From the NCBI GenBank assembly GCA_963773665.1, contig CAVZBZ010000012.1, positions 1 to 14,371 on the forward strand: a stretch of 14,371 bases of DNA. Direction: 5' to 3'. Position 1 is the first letter of the stretch. Each line of letters opens with the position of its first letter. The position numbers and the translations under genes are program-made. The notes under the pieces were generated by a model that searched no databases, had not been told where the DNA came from, and worked only from the letters and a program-made list of their open reading frames with translations. Source of the DNA: DATJLY01 sp963773665. Its GTDB lineage: Bacteria > Pseudomonadota > Alphaproteobacteria > ATCC43930 > CGMCC-115725. Below are positions 1 through 8,565 of the stretch, piece after piece.

Positions 1-153
1 GGCCCGGCCGACATAGACCCGATGGCTGGGGGCGTTGTCGTTGGCCCGGTTGGTCTCGGGGACGATGCGGACGCCCTTGGTCTGAACGCTCAGGGTGACG
101 ATCTCGCCCTGGAACTCGTTGCCGGACTTCTTGAAGGAACCGATGTTGGCCAT
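1..153 (-). CDS. DUF736 family protein, N-terminal part (cut by window edge)
   Basis: Read on the minus strand from an ATG at 153, the frame is open for 51 codons to the window edge. It begins MANIGSFKKSGNEFQGEI and continues through TLSVQTKGVRIVPE to a HRVYVGRA stretch. This is the typical opening of DUF736 proteins, small (about 100 residues) proteins of unknown function that are very common on alphaproteobacterial conjugative plasmids and integrative elements. The start is supported by an AAGGAG ribosome site seven bases upstream. The gene follows the second copy of a duplicated leader (154-334), so it probably has its own promoter or a regulated 5' leader. No frameshift is seen in the visible part. 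Family assignment is firm; the function is not known. Confidence 0.9.
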   Translation of the reverse strand, partial: MANIGSFKKSGNEFQGEIVTLSVQTKGVRIVPETNRANDNAPSHRVYVGRA

Positions 154-270
154 GTCACTTCTCCTTGCTGTTTCGAGCCCGCGACCACCGCGGCCTCGAT
201 GGCGATCGGGAGGCCGGAGGCGATCGACGACGCACCCGCTCGCGGGCCGGAGCGCAGCGGAGGATGGCGG
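154..270 (-). promoter_or_regulatory. Duplicated leader, copy 1, upstream of DUF736
   Basis: This stretch between the DUF736 start and hairpin A resembles 2775-2897 upstream of the DUF2493 gene. The best-matching parts are AGCGGAGGATGGCGG (256-270, identical at 2883-2897), a GAGGCCGCG-type block near the gene and the AAGGAG/AAGGGAAG ribosome-site region. Position relative to the start codon is the same in both copies. I infer a shared promoter/5' leader or a recombination-duplicated intergenic unit; no -35/-10 boxes can be named with confidence. Confidence 0.45.
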
Positions 271-334
271 CGGTAGACTTTCTTGCCTCGCGAGGAATGG
301 GCGAAGCCCAGGGGAAGAAAGTCGATCCGCCGCC
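266..334. repeat. Long imperfect hairpin A (paired with hairpin B at 2891-2969)
   Basis: GGCGGCGG (266-273) pairs with CCGCCGCC (327-334). After a small internal loop, GACTTTCTT (276-284) pairs with AAGAAAGTC (315-323), giving 17 base pairs. Inside lie the palindrome CCTCGCGAGG (286-295) and a small hairpin TGGGC-gaa-GCCCA (298-310). The near edge is 113 bases upstream of the DUF736 start. It could be a folded RNA leader, a terminator for the unit ending at 530, or a REP-like DNA element. The pairing is seen directly; the role is not known. Confidence 0.6.
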
Positions 335-529
335 GTTGCGGCTCAGGCGATCGAGGCGCAGCCGTCCTTCGGCCAGATCAAGCCATGGAGAGGCCGTGTG
401 GTCCGCGCGCCGAACAGCATCCTCGGGAGAAGACGTGGCGGACGTCGAATGCCTCGCACAAGAGGTCCGGCATTCCAGGCGAAGAGAAAGAAACCCTGGC
501 GTAGAGAAAGGACGGCGTCACGATCCCGA
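335..529. other. Intergenic stretch without a convincing gene
   Basis: Between hairpin A and the end of the small open frame at 530, I see no coding signal that I trust. A minus-strand frame (343-609) starting MERSGRPAPLG is open, but its codon third positions are mixed through much of its length and it overlaps the better supported frame at 530-694. The stretch contains local pyrimidine-rich runs on the minus strand (around 480-510). Nothing else is recognised. Confidence 0.4.
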
Positions 530-694
530 TCAATCCGTGCCGACGGCGACGCCGCCGACGGAACGTGTCTCTGTCGGCCTAGAGGCGCTGGCCGACCCGA
601 GCGCTCCAACGAGGGCCGCGGCGTTCTCGGTCATGCGGACGAGCCGCGTCACCGCGCCGATATCCAACCGATCGACGATGAGGCGCAGGCTCAC
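530..694 (-). CDS. Possible small protein of 54 residues, coupled to the membrane protein gene
   Basis: A GTG at 694-692 overlaps the TGA stop of the upstream membrane-protein gene in a GTGA arrangement, a common layout for translational coupling, and an AGGGA sequence lies just before it. The frame reads VSLRLIVDRLDIGAVTRL, then VRMTENAAALVGALG, and ends at a TGA at 530-532. Over the first 30 codons about 26 third positions are G or C, as in the real genes here; the last third of the frame is less biased. An internal ATG (MTENAAALVG) is an alternative start. No family is recognised. It could instead be the C-terminal part of the membrane protein if an undetected indel removes the stop at 691. 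Low to moderate confidence. Confidence 0.35.
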   Translation of the reverse strand: MSLRLIVDRLDIGAVTRLVRMTENAAALVGALGSASASRPTETRSVGGVAVGTD

Positions 695-1168
695 CCGTCC
701 CTGGTCGCGCCCGCCAGTGGAAACGATGCCGGACCTCCCGCAACGCGCCGCTCGACATGCGGCGGGACAAACAGCGACATGCGCGCCCAGGCCGTGCCGC
801 CGACCAGAACAGCGCCGACGACCGCGAAGGCCTCGCGCCAGCCTTCGGACGGCACGCCGATATGCGCGAGCCCAAGCGTCGCGTGGTAGCCGGCGATGCC
901 GGCCGGCACGGCGATAGAGGAGCCCGATCACGGCGCGGATGAGCGGCGTGCGGACCGTCGCGAATGCGATCTGTCCGATCGCCAGGGTCGCGCCGCCGGC
1001 GAGGACGCCGACAATGAGCGCGCCGATCACGCCCGAGCCGCTGTGGAAGGCGGCGAGGCCCGCGGTCAGGCCGGCGAAGAACGGGAGCGCGTAGACGGCG
1101 AGCGTGAACAGCAGCCAGCAGAAGAAGCCGATGCCGACAACGCTGAGAACGATGCCGACGATGAGCAT
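691..1168 (-). CDS. Small multi-pass membrane protein (frameshifted)
   Basis: The start is ATG at 1168, with GGAGG about ten bases upstream. The protein opens MLIVGIVLSVVGIGFFCWLL and continues with hydrophobic segments around residues 1-20, 22-35, 43-65 and 120-135. It ends at a TGA at 691 after PASFPLAGATRDG. One extra base near 911 breaks the frame: before it the protein reads TPLIRAVIGLLY, after it VPAGIAGYHATLGLAHIG. With the indel repaired the length is about 158 residues. I recall similar small proteins of about four membrane helices beside DUF736 and DUF2493 genes on alphaproteobacterial mobile elements, but I know no function or family name. It is likely an inner-membrane protein, perhaps linked to the conjugation apparatus; that is inference from context only. 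Confidence 0.75.
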
Positions 1169-1765
1169 GGTGGAGACCTCCGTGACAAAGGGTCGAACGG
1201 TCGCGCCTTCCACCACCACCACGGCGCAGCGCCGAGTATAGCCGAAGACGATGGACGGCGGCAGCGGAAATCGGTCTGGATCTCCGCCGCCGCCGGTGCT
1301 CCGTCGCCCCTTCAGGGTTGGAAGGGGTCGAATTCGTGGACGATGGTGGCGGGTCGCCGTCATATTCGGCTGGCGGCATGACGCCGAATTCGCCATTGCC
1401 TGAAGACGTCGACGACAAGGTGGTCGAGATTCCAACCGCGGGAGTGAGCGTCGGAGGGCTTGAGACATGTCGGCTCCTTCGGCGAATCGCCGACAGGCGC
1501 CCGATGTTCGGCCAGGGCCGATCACCCGCAGGCGAAGCCGAAGAGGCGCACGCTCGCGTAGCGGACCCTGCACGGGTTGATGGCGTCAGGCTCTACCAAG
1601 ATCAGCGCTGCTGGACGGATCGAACGCCACTGGGACCGCTTCAGTCGGAGCGTCCGACCGTCGACATCAGATCGTGCTCGATCGATTGATCGCGAGCGAT
1701 GTCGACTGGAGCACTATGCCGCGCGGCTCGGATCGCCGTGACCGGCGAGCCTGCTGAAAGCGGCT
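1169..1765. other. Gap of about 600 bases with no convincing gene
   Basis: Open frames exist on both strands (for example a minus frame opening MSSTSSGNGEFGV at 1418 and a plus frame from 1318). None shows steady third-position GC bias, a good ribosome site or a recognisable family. Base composition near 1670-1820 is less GC-rich than the surrounding genes. The stretch may hold decayed coding sequence, the promoter of the membrane-protein gene (just upstream of 1168) or a protein-binding region. Confidence 0.4.
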
Positions 1766-2774
1766 TTAGTCAGAACAGCGATACGGTTGTACGCGATACG
1801 CTGGTTTACGGTTTTGTAGAGATGCGGCGGCGCTCACGCGCCGCCGCTCGCCGAACTTCCAGACCGGGATGCCGAGCTTCTTGGCCTTGTCGGCGAGGTT
1901 GTCCTGAATGCCGGTGCCGGGGAAGACCATGACCCCGATCGGCAGCACGTCGAGCATCTGGTCGTTGCGCTTGAACGGCGCGGCCTTGGCGTGCTTGGTC
2001 CAGTCGGGCTTGAAGGCGATCTGCGGAACCTTGCGGTGGTCGGCCCAGTTGGCGGCGATGCGTTCGGCGCCCTTCGGCGATCCGCCGTGCAGCAGCACCA
2101 TGTCGGGATGCTTGGCGTGGACCTTGTCGAGCCTGTCCCAGATCAGGCGATGATCGTTGAAGTCGAGCCCGCCGGTGAAGGCGATCTTGGGTCCGGCGGG
2201 CAACAGCACCTCGTTTTCGGCCCGGCGCTTGGCGGCGAGGAAGTCGCGGCTGTCGATCATGGCCGAGGTCAGCGTGCGGTGGTTGACCATCGATCCTGCT
2301 GCGCGGCCGCCAGGCCGAGTGGGTGTGGCGCTCGAACTGGTCGGCGGCCTGGTCGCGGAAGAACTCCATGCTGTTCCTGCGCTCGATCAGCGTCTGCCCC
2401 TCGGCGGTGAGGCGCTCCAGTTCGACCGAGCGGATTTCGGAGCCGTCCTGTTCCTTCTGGCTGCGCCGCTGCGCCTGCTCGTTGTCGTCGAGTTCGCGCT
2501 CGATCCGGCCGACGGCGCGGTGGAAGAGGTTGACGGTCGACCAGAGCAGGTCTTCGAGGTCGGGTTCGAGGCGGGTGTCGCCCAAGGTGACGACGAGGGC
2601 GTCGAAGATGTCGGCGACGGCGCCGGCGACGGTCTGGGCTTCGGGCAGCGGTCTCGGGTCGGGTTCGTCCTGGAAGGGGCGATAGCCGTAGAGCTGGAGT
2701 TCGGCGAGGACGTGATCGGTCGGGGATGAGGTGTGCGGCGGCTCGTAGCCGGTGTCGTCGTGTTCGGTCGTCAT
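1766..2774 (-). CDS. DUF2493 (SLOG superfamily) protein, frameshifted
   Basis: The start is ATG at 2774 with AAGGGAAG upstream. The N-terminal part (about residues 1-155) is acidic and helical, including HVLAELQLYGYRPF and a charged stretch around ELDDNEQAQRRSQ. One extra base near 2295 shifts the frame. The protein resumes as MVNHRTLTSAMIDSRDF and then carries the DUF2493 core: KIAFTGGLDFNDHRLIW, VLLHGGSPKGAERIAANWA, FKRNDQMLDVLPIGVMVFPG and KAKKLGIPVWKF. DUF2493 belongs to the SLOG/YspA group of Rossmann-like folds thought to bind nucleotides or nucleotide-derived signals; the GG...GAE loop is the probable ligand site. The frame as written stays open to 1766. If one extra C near 1849 is removed, the protein would end WKFGEGGA with a TGA at 1834-1836, which looks more natural. 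Function on the element is unknown. Confidence 0.85.
1824..1847 (-). terminator. Perfect 10-bp palindrome at the 3' end of the DUF2493 gene
   Basis: GCGGCGGCGC (1824-1833) pairs perfectly with GCGCCGCCGC (1838-1847) around a four-base loop TCAC, which on the minus strand holds the alternative TGA stop. It is followed on the minus strand by ATCTCTACAAAACC, which is only weakly U-rich. It could be a terminator or an mRNA 3'-end stabiliser; the missing U run keeps confidence low. Confidence 0.35.
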
Positions 2775-2897
2775 GGGTGCTTCCCTTCGTCGGATCGACC
2801 GCGCCCATCGCGGCCTTCATGGCGACGAAAGGCGGCGGGCGGACCGGACCTGCACCCGGAGCGAAGCGAAGGGCCGAAGCGAAGCGGAGGATGGCGG
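2775..2897 (-). promoter_or_regulatory. Duplicated leader, copy 2, upstream of DUF2493
   Basis: Matches copy 1 (154-270) in sequence blocks and in distance to the start codon. It includes AGCGGAGGATGGCGG (2883-2897) and a GAAGGCCGCGATGG block (minus strand) aligning with GAGGCCGCGGTGG of copy 1. It also contains a short tandem-like GCGAAGCGAAG tract (2861-2886). A minus-strand ATG at 2820 opens a frame that overlaps the DUF2493 start (MKAAMGAVDPTKGS); it may be a chance upstream frame. Confidence 0.45.
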
Positions 2898-2969
2898 GGG
2901 CCGGCTATTTTGCCTCGCGATGTAAAGGCGGGCTTGCCCGCCGACGGAAAATAGTCGGCCATCCGCCAT
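2891..2969. repeat. Long imperfect hairpin B (paired with hairpin A at 266-334)
   Basis: ATGGCGG (2891-2897) pairs with CCGCCAT (2963-2969), GGCCG (2899-2903) with CGGCC (2956-2960), a G-T wobble follows, then CTATTTT (2905-2911) pairs with AAAATAG (2948-2954). Inside lie TTGCCTCGCGA (2910-2920, identical to 283-293) and a strong hairpin GGCGGGC-tt-GCCCGCC (2927-2942). The near edge is 117 bases upstream of the DUF2493 start and about 140 bases downstream of the Toprim gene stop. It may be a structured leader, a terminator of the helicase-Toprim unit or a mobile palindrome. Confidence 0.6.
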
Positions 2970-3110
2970 TGCCGGGCCGGGCCGTTTGCCGCCCCGATCG
3001 CCCTCTCAGAAGGCCGTGGGCGCGGTCCTCTCCGACAAGACTGGGAAGCACCACGATCGAATGCGACATGAGACCGGCGCCGCCGCGGACCTCATTTCTC
3101 CGTTCCGGCT
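2970..3110. other. Short intergenic stretch after the Toprim gene
   Basis: Between hairpin B and the Toprim stop there is a minus-strand open frame starting at 3114 (ATGA overlap with the stop; MKPERRNEVRGGAG, later MSHSIVVLPSLVGED). It runs straight through hairpin B to 2905, so I do not call it a gene, although its middle part has coding-like codons. Confidence 0.3.
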
Positions 3111-4155
3111 TCATGCCGCCAATTCCATGAAGCGAGCGACGTCCTCGCGGCGCGATCTGCACCCGCAACGCCGCCCGTAGCGCATCGATGCCGAGCGTGC
3201 GGAGATCCTCGTTGAAGTCCCCCAGTCGTGGCGACAGGGCGATCGCCTCGATCCCGGCCTCGTTCGCCCGGTCGATCAGGCTCGCCATCGCGCCGTCGCC
3301 GGCCGGATCGTCGTCGCGGGCGATGTAGAGACGGCGCAGCGTCGCCGGGAACAGGATGGCGGCGAGATGCGCGGCCGAGAGCGCCGCCACCATCGGCATG
3401 GTGGGCATGACGCATCGGAGCGACAGCATGGTCTCGATGCCTTCGCCGGCCGCCATGACATCGTGCGCCACATCGAAACGGACGGCGTTGCCGAGGAGAT
3501 GGCCCATCGCCCGCCTCGGCGTGTCGATCGGCGCCTTGTCCCGCCCCGACGGGTCGAGCCAGGTGCGATGCGCGCCGGTGATCTTGCCGTCGAGGTCGGT
3601 GACGGCGGCGATCATCGCCGGCCAGGTCTCGGTCGGCGAATGCCGATCGGGCCGGTAGTAGCAGCGCGGGTGGAAGCGGAGGCTTCCGGTTCCGTGCAAA
3701 GCCGTAATGCCGCGTTTGCGCAAATACGCTTCCACGATTGTGCCCGAAATCGGCTGCGACATGGCGAAGAGACGCCGCGCCGATTCCGGCGATCCCGCCG
3801 GTGCGGACGATGCGACAGCCGCCCATGGTCTGGTTCCGGCTCCGGTCGTCGGCAGGCTGAGAAAGCGCCGGGCCTCGTCGGCGACGTCGCGGAAGTCGGC
3901 AAGGCCGCAGCTCTCGCGGATGACGTCGAGCAGGTCGCCATGATCGCCGGTCGCCGCGTCGGTCCATTTGCCGGCCGCGCCCTTGCCGGATTCCGGCCCT
4001 TTCAGCCGGACGAACAGGGAGCGGCCGGGCGTGTTCCTGACGTCGCCGACCAGCCAGTAGCGGCCCTCGCGGCGACCGTTGGAGAGATAGTGGCGGCACA
4101 CCGCCTCGGCATCGCGCGCGAGACGGTGCGCCAGTTCGGCGGCATCGAGCGCCAT
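3111..4155 (-). CDS. Toprim-domain primase-like protein (DUF7146-type N-terminus)
   Basis: Starts at ATG 4155 (or GTG 4161, which overlaps the stop of the upstream helicase gene as GTGA); the near-zero spacing suggests translational coupling. The N-terminal part (about residues 1-90) reads AVCRHYLSNGRREGRYWLVG and GDHGDLLDVIRESCG, as in plasmid and phage primase-related proteins that lack the zinc cysteines of DnaG. The Toprim core follows: GEGIETMLS near residue 238 gives the catalytic glutamate, and RRLYIARDDDPAGDGA near 280 gives the DxD motif. A single indel near 3155 shifts the last codons; repaired, the protein ends EDVARFMELAA at a TGA at 3111-3113, about 348 residues. It probably works in nucleic-acid processing or priming of element DNA after transfer. 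DnaG-like activity has not been shown for this group to my knowledge. Confidence 0.85.
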
Positions 4156-4157
4156 CG

Positions 4158-7100
4158 TCACGCCGCCGCCCGCTCGGCGACGCGCGACGAGCGGATAGCG
4201 CTCCAGCACCTTCGCCAGGATCGCCGGGCCCGTCGGCGTCGGTCGGGACGAACATCCGCAGCTTCCACGAGATGATCTCATGGAAGAGGCCGTAGGCGCT
4301 GCAGCCGGTCGCGCATGGCGTCGGTGAAGCCGGTCAGTTCGATGCGGTTGGCGCCCATGACGCGGACGCGGCGAAGCTGAAGCCCTTCGGCAAGATCGAG
4401 GATGGTCCTGCCGTCCATCAGCGCGGTGAAGGCGTCGTCGGCCGACAGGTTCGGCGGGCCGGTTTCCAGCGCGCTGGCGACCCATGCCGGCGAGACCTTG
4501 CGGCCGACGATGCGCTCGCCGGCATCGGTCTGGAGCCGATAGACCCGCGTCGACTCGTTCGGCAGACGCTTCCAGATCGGCAGCAACAGGCCGGCGACGA
4601 TGTGGATCTCGCTGTCGGTGAACTCCGGCACCTCGGCGAGCTCCGCCGCCCAGGCGCTGGCGAAGGTTTCGCGGTCGGCTTCCCGCCAATGGGTCTGGGG
4701 CATCATCGCCAGCGGAATGGCGGGATGCTCCATCGGCCGGATCAGCCGCACGCGGCGTTCGACCTCGCCATCGTCGAGCATCAGGCTCGGCGCCGGAACC
4801 TGCACGGCGGCGCGGCCCGACTGGCTGTTGACCAGCAGCACGGGCGCGAGGATCGGAAAGCCGGTCCAGCGCCTCGTCGAGCGTGACCGGCCGGTTGCGC
4901 TCGCGCTGCGTGATGGTCAGCAGGCGGGTTTCCGCCGAGGTGCCGGGATGGGTGTAGATCGTCTGCCGGTCGGTGACGACGAAGCTCTCCGCCGTCAGCG
5001 TCTCCAGCCCGACATCGTAGGTTCCCGATGCGATCGCGCCCTCGATGCGGGCGGTCAGGAGCTGCTCGAACGCCGTGAACAGGATGTTCTGCAGGTCGAT
5101 GGTCAGCGCCAGCAGCCGATTGAGGAAGGTGGTGATCGGCGGCAGCTCGTCCTTGATGCCGTTGCTGTCGGTGAGCTTCAGCCCGGTCGCATCCTCGAAC
5201 GTCTCCAGCGAGCAGCCCTCGACCTTGCCCATGACCAGCAGGACATAGAGCTGGCGCAGCGCGTCGCGGGCGTAGTGGCTCTCCAGATTGTCCTCGGGCC
5301 GGAACAGGCCCTGGCCGCCGGTCTGGCGCTGGCCCTTGGTGATGGCGCCGAGCGTGTCGAGCCGGCGGGCGATGGTCGAGAGGAAGCGCTTCTCGGCCTT
5401 CACATTCGTCGCGATCGGCCGGAACAGCGGCGGCTGCGCCTGGTTGGTGCGGTTGGTCCGCCCCAGGCCCTGGATGGCGGCGTCGGCCTTCCATCCGGCC
5501 TCCAGCAGATAGTGGACGCGCAGGCGGCGGTTCTTCGCCGACAGTTCGGCATGATAGGAGCGCCCGGTGCCGCCGGCGTCCGAGAAGACGAGGATGCGCT
5601 TGGCGTCGTCCATGAACGCCTGCGTCTCGGCGAGATTGGCCGAACCCGCGCGGTTCTCGACGACGAGGCGATCGACGCCGTCCGATCCGGTCTTGCGGAT
5701 GATCCGGCGCGAGCGGCCCGTCACCTCGGCCACCATGTCCGTGCCGAAGCGCTGGACGATCTGGTCGAGCGCGCCATGCACGGGCGGCAGCGACGCCAGC
5801 TTCTCGATCAGCCGATCGCGGCGGGCGACGGCCTCGCGGCACTGCACGGGCTGGCCGTCGCGATAGACCGGACGCGAGGAGAGATTGCCCTCGCTGTCGG
5901 TGAAGGGCTCGTAGAGCTGGGTCGGGAAGCTGTGCGCCAGATAATCCAGCACATATTCGCGCGGGGTGATGTCGACCTGGACGTCGCCCCATTCCTCGGT
6001 CGGAATCTCGGCAAGGCGGCGCTCCATCAGCGCCTCGCCGGTCGAGACGATCTGGATCACGGCGGCATGGCCCGACGTCAGATCGCGCTCGACGGCGGCG
6101 ATCAGCGAGGGCGTCTTCATCGCGGTGATGAGGTGATTGAAGAAGCGCTGCTTGGCGCTCTCGAAGGCCGAACGCGCGGCGGATTTGGCCTGCGCGTTCA
6201 GCGTGCCCGTTTCGCCGGTGACGTTGGCGGCCTCCAGCGCGGCGTCGAGATTGTTGTGGATGACGCCGAACGCGCCGGCATAGGCGTCGTAGATGCGGAT
6301 CTGCTCGTCGGTGAGCCGATGCTCGAGCAGCTCATATTCGACGCCCTCGTAGGAGAGCGAGCGCGCCGCATAGAGGCCGAGCGCCTTCAGGTCGCGCGCC
6401 AGCACTTCCATCGCCGCGACGCCGCCGGCCTCGATCGCCTCGACGAACTCGGCGCGCGTGGCGAAGGGAAAATCCTCGCCGCCCCAGAGGCCGAGCCGCT
6501 GGGCATAGGCGAGATTGTGGACCGTGGTGGCGCCGGTCGCCGAGACATAGACGACGCGGGCGTTCGGCAAGCGCGTGCTGAAGGCGCAGGCCGGCGCGGC
6601 CCTGCTGCGAGGCGGCCTGGTCGCCGCGTTCGCCCTTGCCGCCGGCGGCGTTCTGCATGGCGTGGCTCTCGTCGAAAACGATCACGCCGTCGAAATCGGA
6701 GCCCAGCCAATCGACGATCTGCCGTACGCGCGAAACCTTCTCGTCGCGCGCGTCGGAGCGCAGCGTGGCGTAGGTGGTGAACAGGATGCCTTCGGCCAGC
6801 CGGATCGGCGTGCCCTGACGGAAGCGCGACAGCGGCGTGACCAGCAGCCGTTCCTGTCCGAGCGCCGACCAGTCGCGCTGGGCGTCCTCGATCAGCTTGT
6901 CGGATTTCGACACCCAGACCGCGCGGCGGCGGCCCTTCAGCCAATTGTCGAGCAGGATGCCGGCGACCTGGCGGCCCTTGCCGGCGCCGGTGCCGTCGCC
7001 GAGGAACCAGCCGCGGCGGAAGCGGACGGCGTTCTCGGCGTCGTCGGGCGCGGCCGAGACGATGTCGAAGGTCTCGTCGACCGTCCACGATCCGGCGAGA

Positions 7101-8521
7101 TGGCCGGCATGGGCCTCGCCGGCATGGATGACGCTTTCGAGCTGGGCGTCGGACAGCAGGCCGTCCGCGACGACGTTGGCGGGCAGATGCGGCCGATAGC
7201 TCGGCTTGGGCGGCGCGACCGAGGCCATCGCCGCCGATTGCACCAGCTTGGTCGGATGAGCCTGCGAGCCGGGAATGCGGATCGACTGCAAGCCGTATTC
7301 TTCATAGAGCGCCTCGGTGATGCGGCCGGCCCTCGACCGGCTTCCAGTCGATCGTCTCATAGGCGAGTTCGACCGCCTCGGGTTCGGGCGTCGTGGCCGG
7401 GACGGAGGAACGGCGCGTGCGACCGGCGCGCGAAGCGCGCGCGACGATCGGCCGGGACGAACCGTGGCGCGGCGACGACCGGCGTGGCGAGCGGCAGCCT
7501 CGGCGGAACGGATTGCGCGATCCAGCCGAGCAACGTCGCGGCATCGGGCGCGACGCCAGGCGACGCCGGAAACACCGTCGGATCGTCGGCGGGCAGATGG
7601 TCGATCACGGTCAGGCGCGTGTCGATGGTCGTGCCATGCTTGGCATAGACCGCGCCGTCGATGGCGGCCGAGAACACGACGCGGCCGCGCTCCTGCAGCC
7701 GGACGAAGGCGTCGGTCCACGCCGGATTGTCGGGCGCGCAGTTCGCGCCGGTGATCGCGACCAGACGGCCGCCCTCGGCGAGACGCGCCAGCGCCGAGGC
7801 GATATGGCGCAGCGCGGCGTCGGCCATGCGGCGATCGACATTGGCGAGCGCGGAGAACGGCGGGTTCATCAGCACGACGCTCGGCGTGACGCCGGCGTCG
7901 AGATGATCGTGGATCTGCGCGGCGTCGAAGCGGGTGACGGCGATGCCGGGGAACAGATGGCCCAGCAGCCCGGCGCGCGTCTCGGCCAGTTCGTTGAGAA
8001 CGAGCGACGCCGCCGGCGAGTTCGGCGAGGATGGCGAGCAGGCCGGTTCCGGCCGAAGGCTCCAGCACGAGATCGGCCGGCGTGATCGCGGCGGCGGCGC
8101 TGGCCGCGAGGCCGAGCGCGATCGGCGTCGAGAATTGCTGAAGCGCCTGGCTCTCCTCGGAGCGGCGCGTGTGGGTGGGGAGAAGGCCCGCGATCTTGGC
8201 CAGCATCGGCAGCATGGCGGCGGGCGACGCGGCCCGCGCGCGCATGGCCGGGCCGAATTTGCGCAGGAACAGCACCGTCGCCGCCTCGCAGGCGTCGTAG
8301 GCGGTCTTCCAGTCCCAGGCGCCCTCGGCGTCGGAACCGCCGAAGGCGGAGTCCATCGCGGCGCGGAGCGTCGGCGCATCGACGCGCTGGCCGCGTTCGA
8401 GATGGGGAAGGATGCATCCGCGCGGCATGAGCCAGCGCGTCGGCCGGTCGCCGGAGCGGGCGGCGCGACCGGGAGCGGCGCGGCCGCGAAGGCGGCCGCG
8501 GAAGCGGGATTCGTTCGTCAT
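4158..8521 (-). CDS. Adenine-methyltransferase / Strawberry-notch-type SF2 helicase fusion (frameshifted)
   Basis: Start ATG at 8521 (MTNESRFRGRLRGR), stop TGA at 4158-4160; about 1450 residues after repair, normal for this family. The N-terminal third is a methyltransferase: SAM-binding LVLEPSAGTGLLAILAEL near residue 150 and catalytic VVLMNPPFSALANV near 218 (NPPF, typical of N6-adenine enzymes). The helicase follows: Walker A GDGTGAGKGRQ near 510, DExH box VIVFDESHAMQNAAGG near 613, VVYVSATGATTVHNLAY near 655, and the C-terminal helicase domain with VFSDAGGTGRSYHAEL near 983 and arginine motif QGLGRTNRTNQ near 1020. A C-terminal domain ends FHEIISWKLRMFVPTDADG. Single-base breaks lie near 8015, 7460, 7325, 6570, 4870, 4303, 4229 and 4180. 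Related fusions occur in phage and plasmid antirestriction proteins such as P1 DarB; I infer modification or remodelling of incoming element DNA. It appears to begin its own transcription unit, after the terminator at 8634-8664. Confidence 0.88.
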
Positions 8522-8565
8522 GGAGGGAACCTCGGGAGAGCCGGAACGGGTCGAGCCGAGGGGCG

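Noticed and set aside
343..609. A minus-strand frame of 88 codons (MERSGRPAPLG...)
   Set aside because: Third-position bias is mixed, there is no clear ribosome site, and it overlaps the better supported small frame at 530-694. Its last 25 codons look somewhat coding-like, so it is not fully excluded.
95..917. Overlapping plus-strand open frames at the left end
   Set aside because: They are arginine- and proline-rich, have no family resemblance, and oppose the membrane-protein gene and the leader hairpin.
2269..2820. A minus-strand frame starting upstream of DUF2493
   Set aside because: After the first few codons it is a very arginine-rich shadow of the DUF2493 gene. Only the first 18 codons could matter, as a leader peptide, and nothing supports that.
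2905..3114. A small frame overlapping the Toprim stop as ATGA
   Set aside because: It passes through hairpin B and loses codon bias there; no family is recognised.
2905..6570. A single 1221-codon minus-strand frame joining helicase and Toprim parts
   Set aside because: It is an artefact of indels. The helicase stop and Toprim start at 4158-4161 are recovered when single-base breaks are repaired, and the tail past 3111 runs through a hairpin.
4600..6780. A 726-codon open frame on the plus strand
   Set aside because: It lies entirely opposite the helicase gene, whose motifs are clear. Its sequence has no recognisable domain, and long antisense frames are expected in GC-rich DNA.
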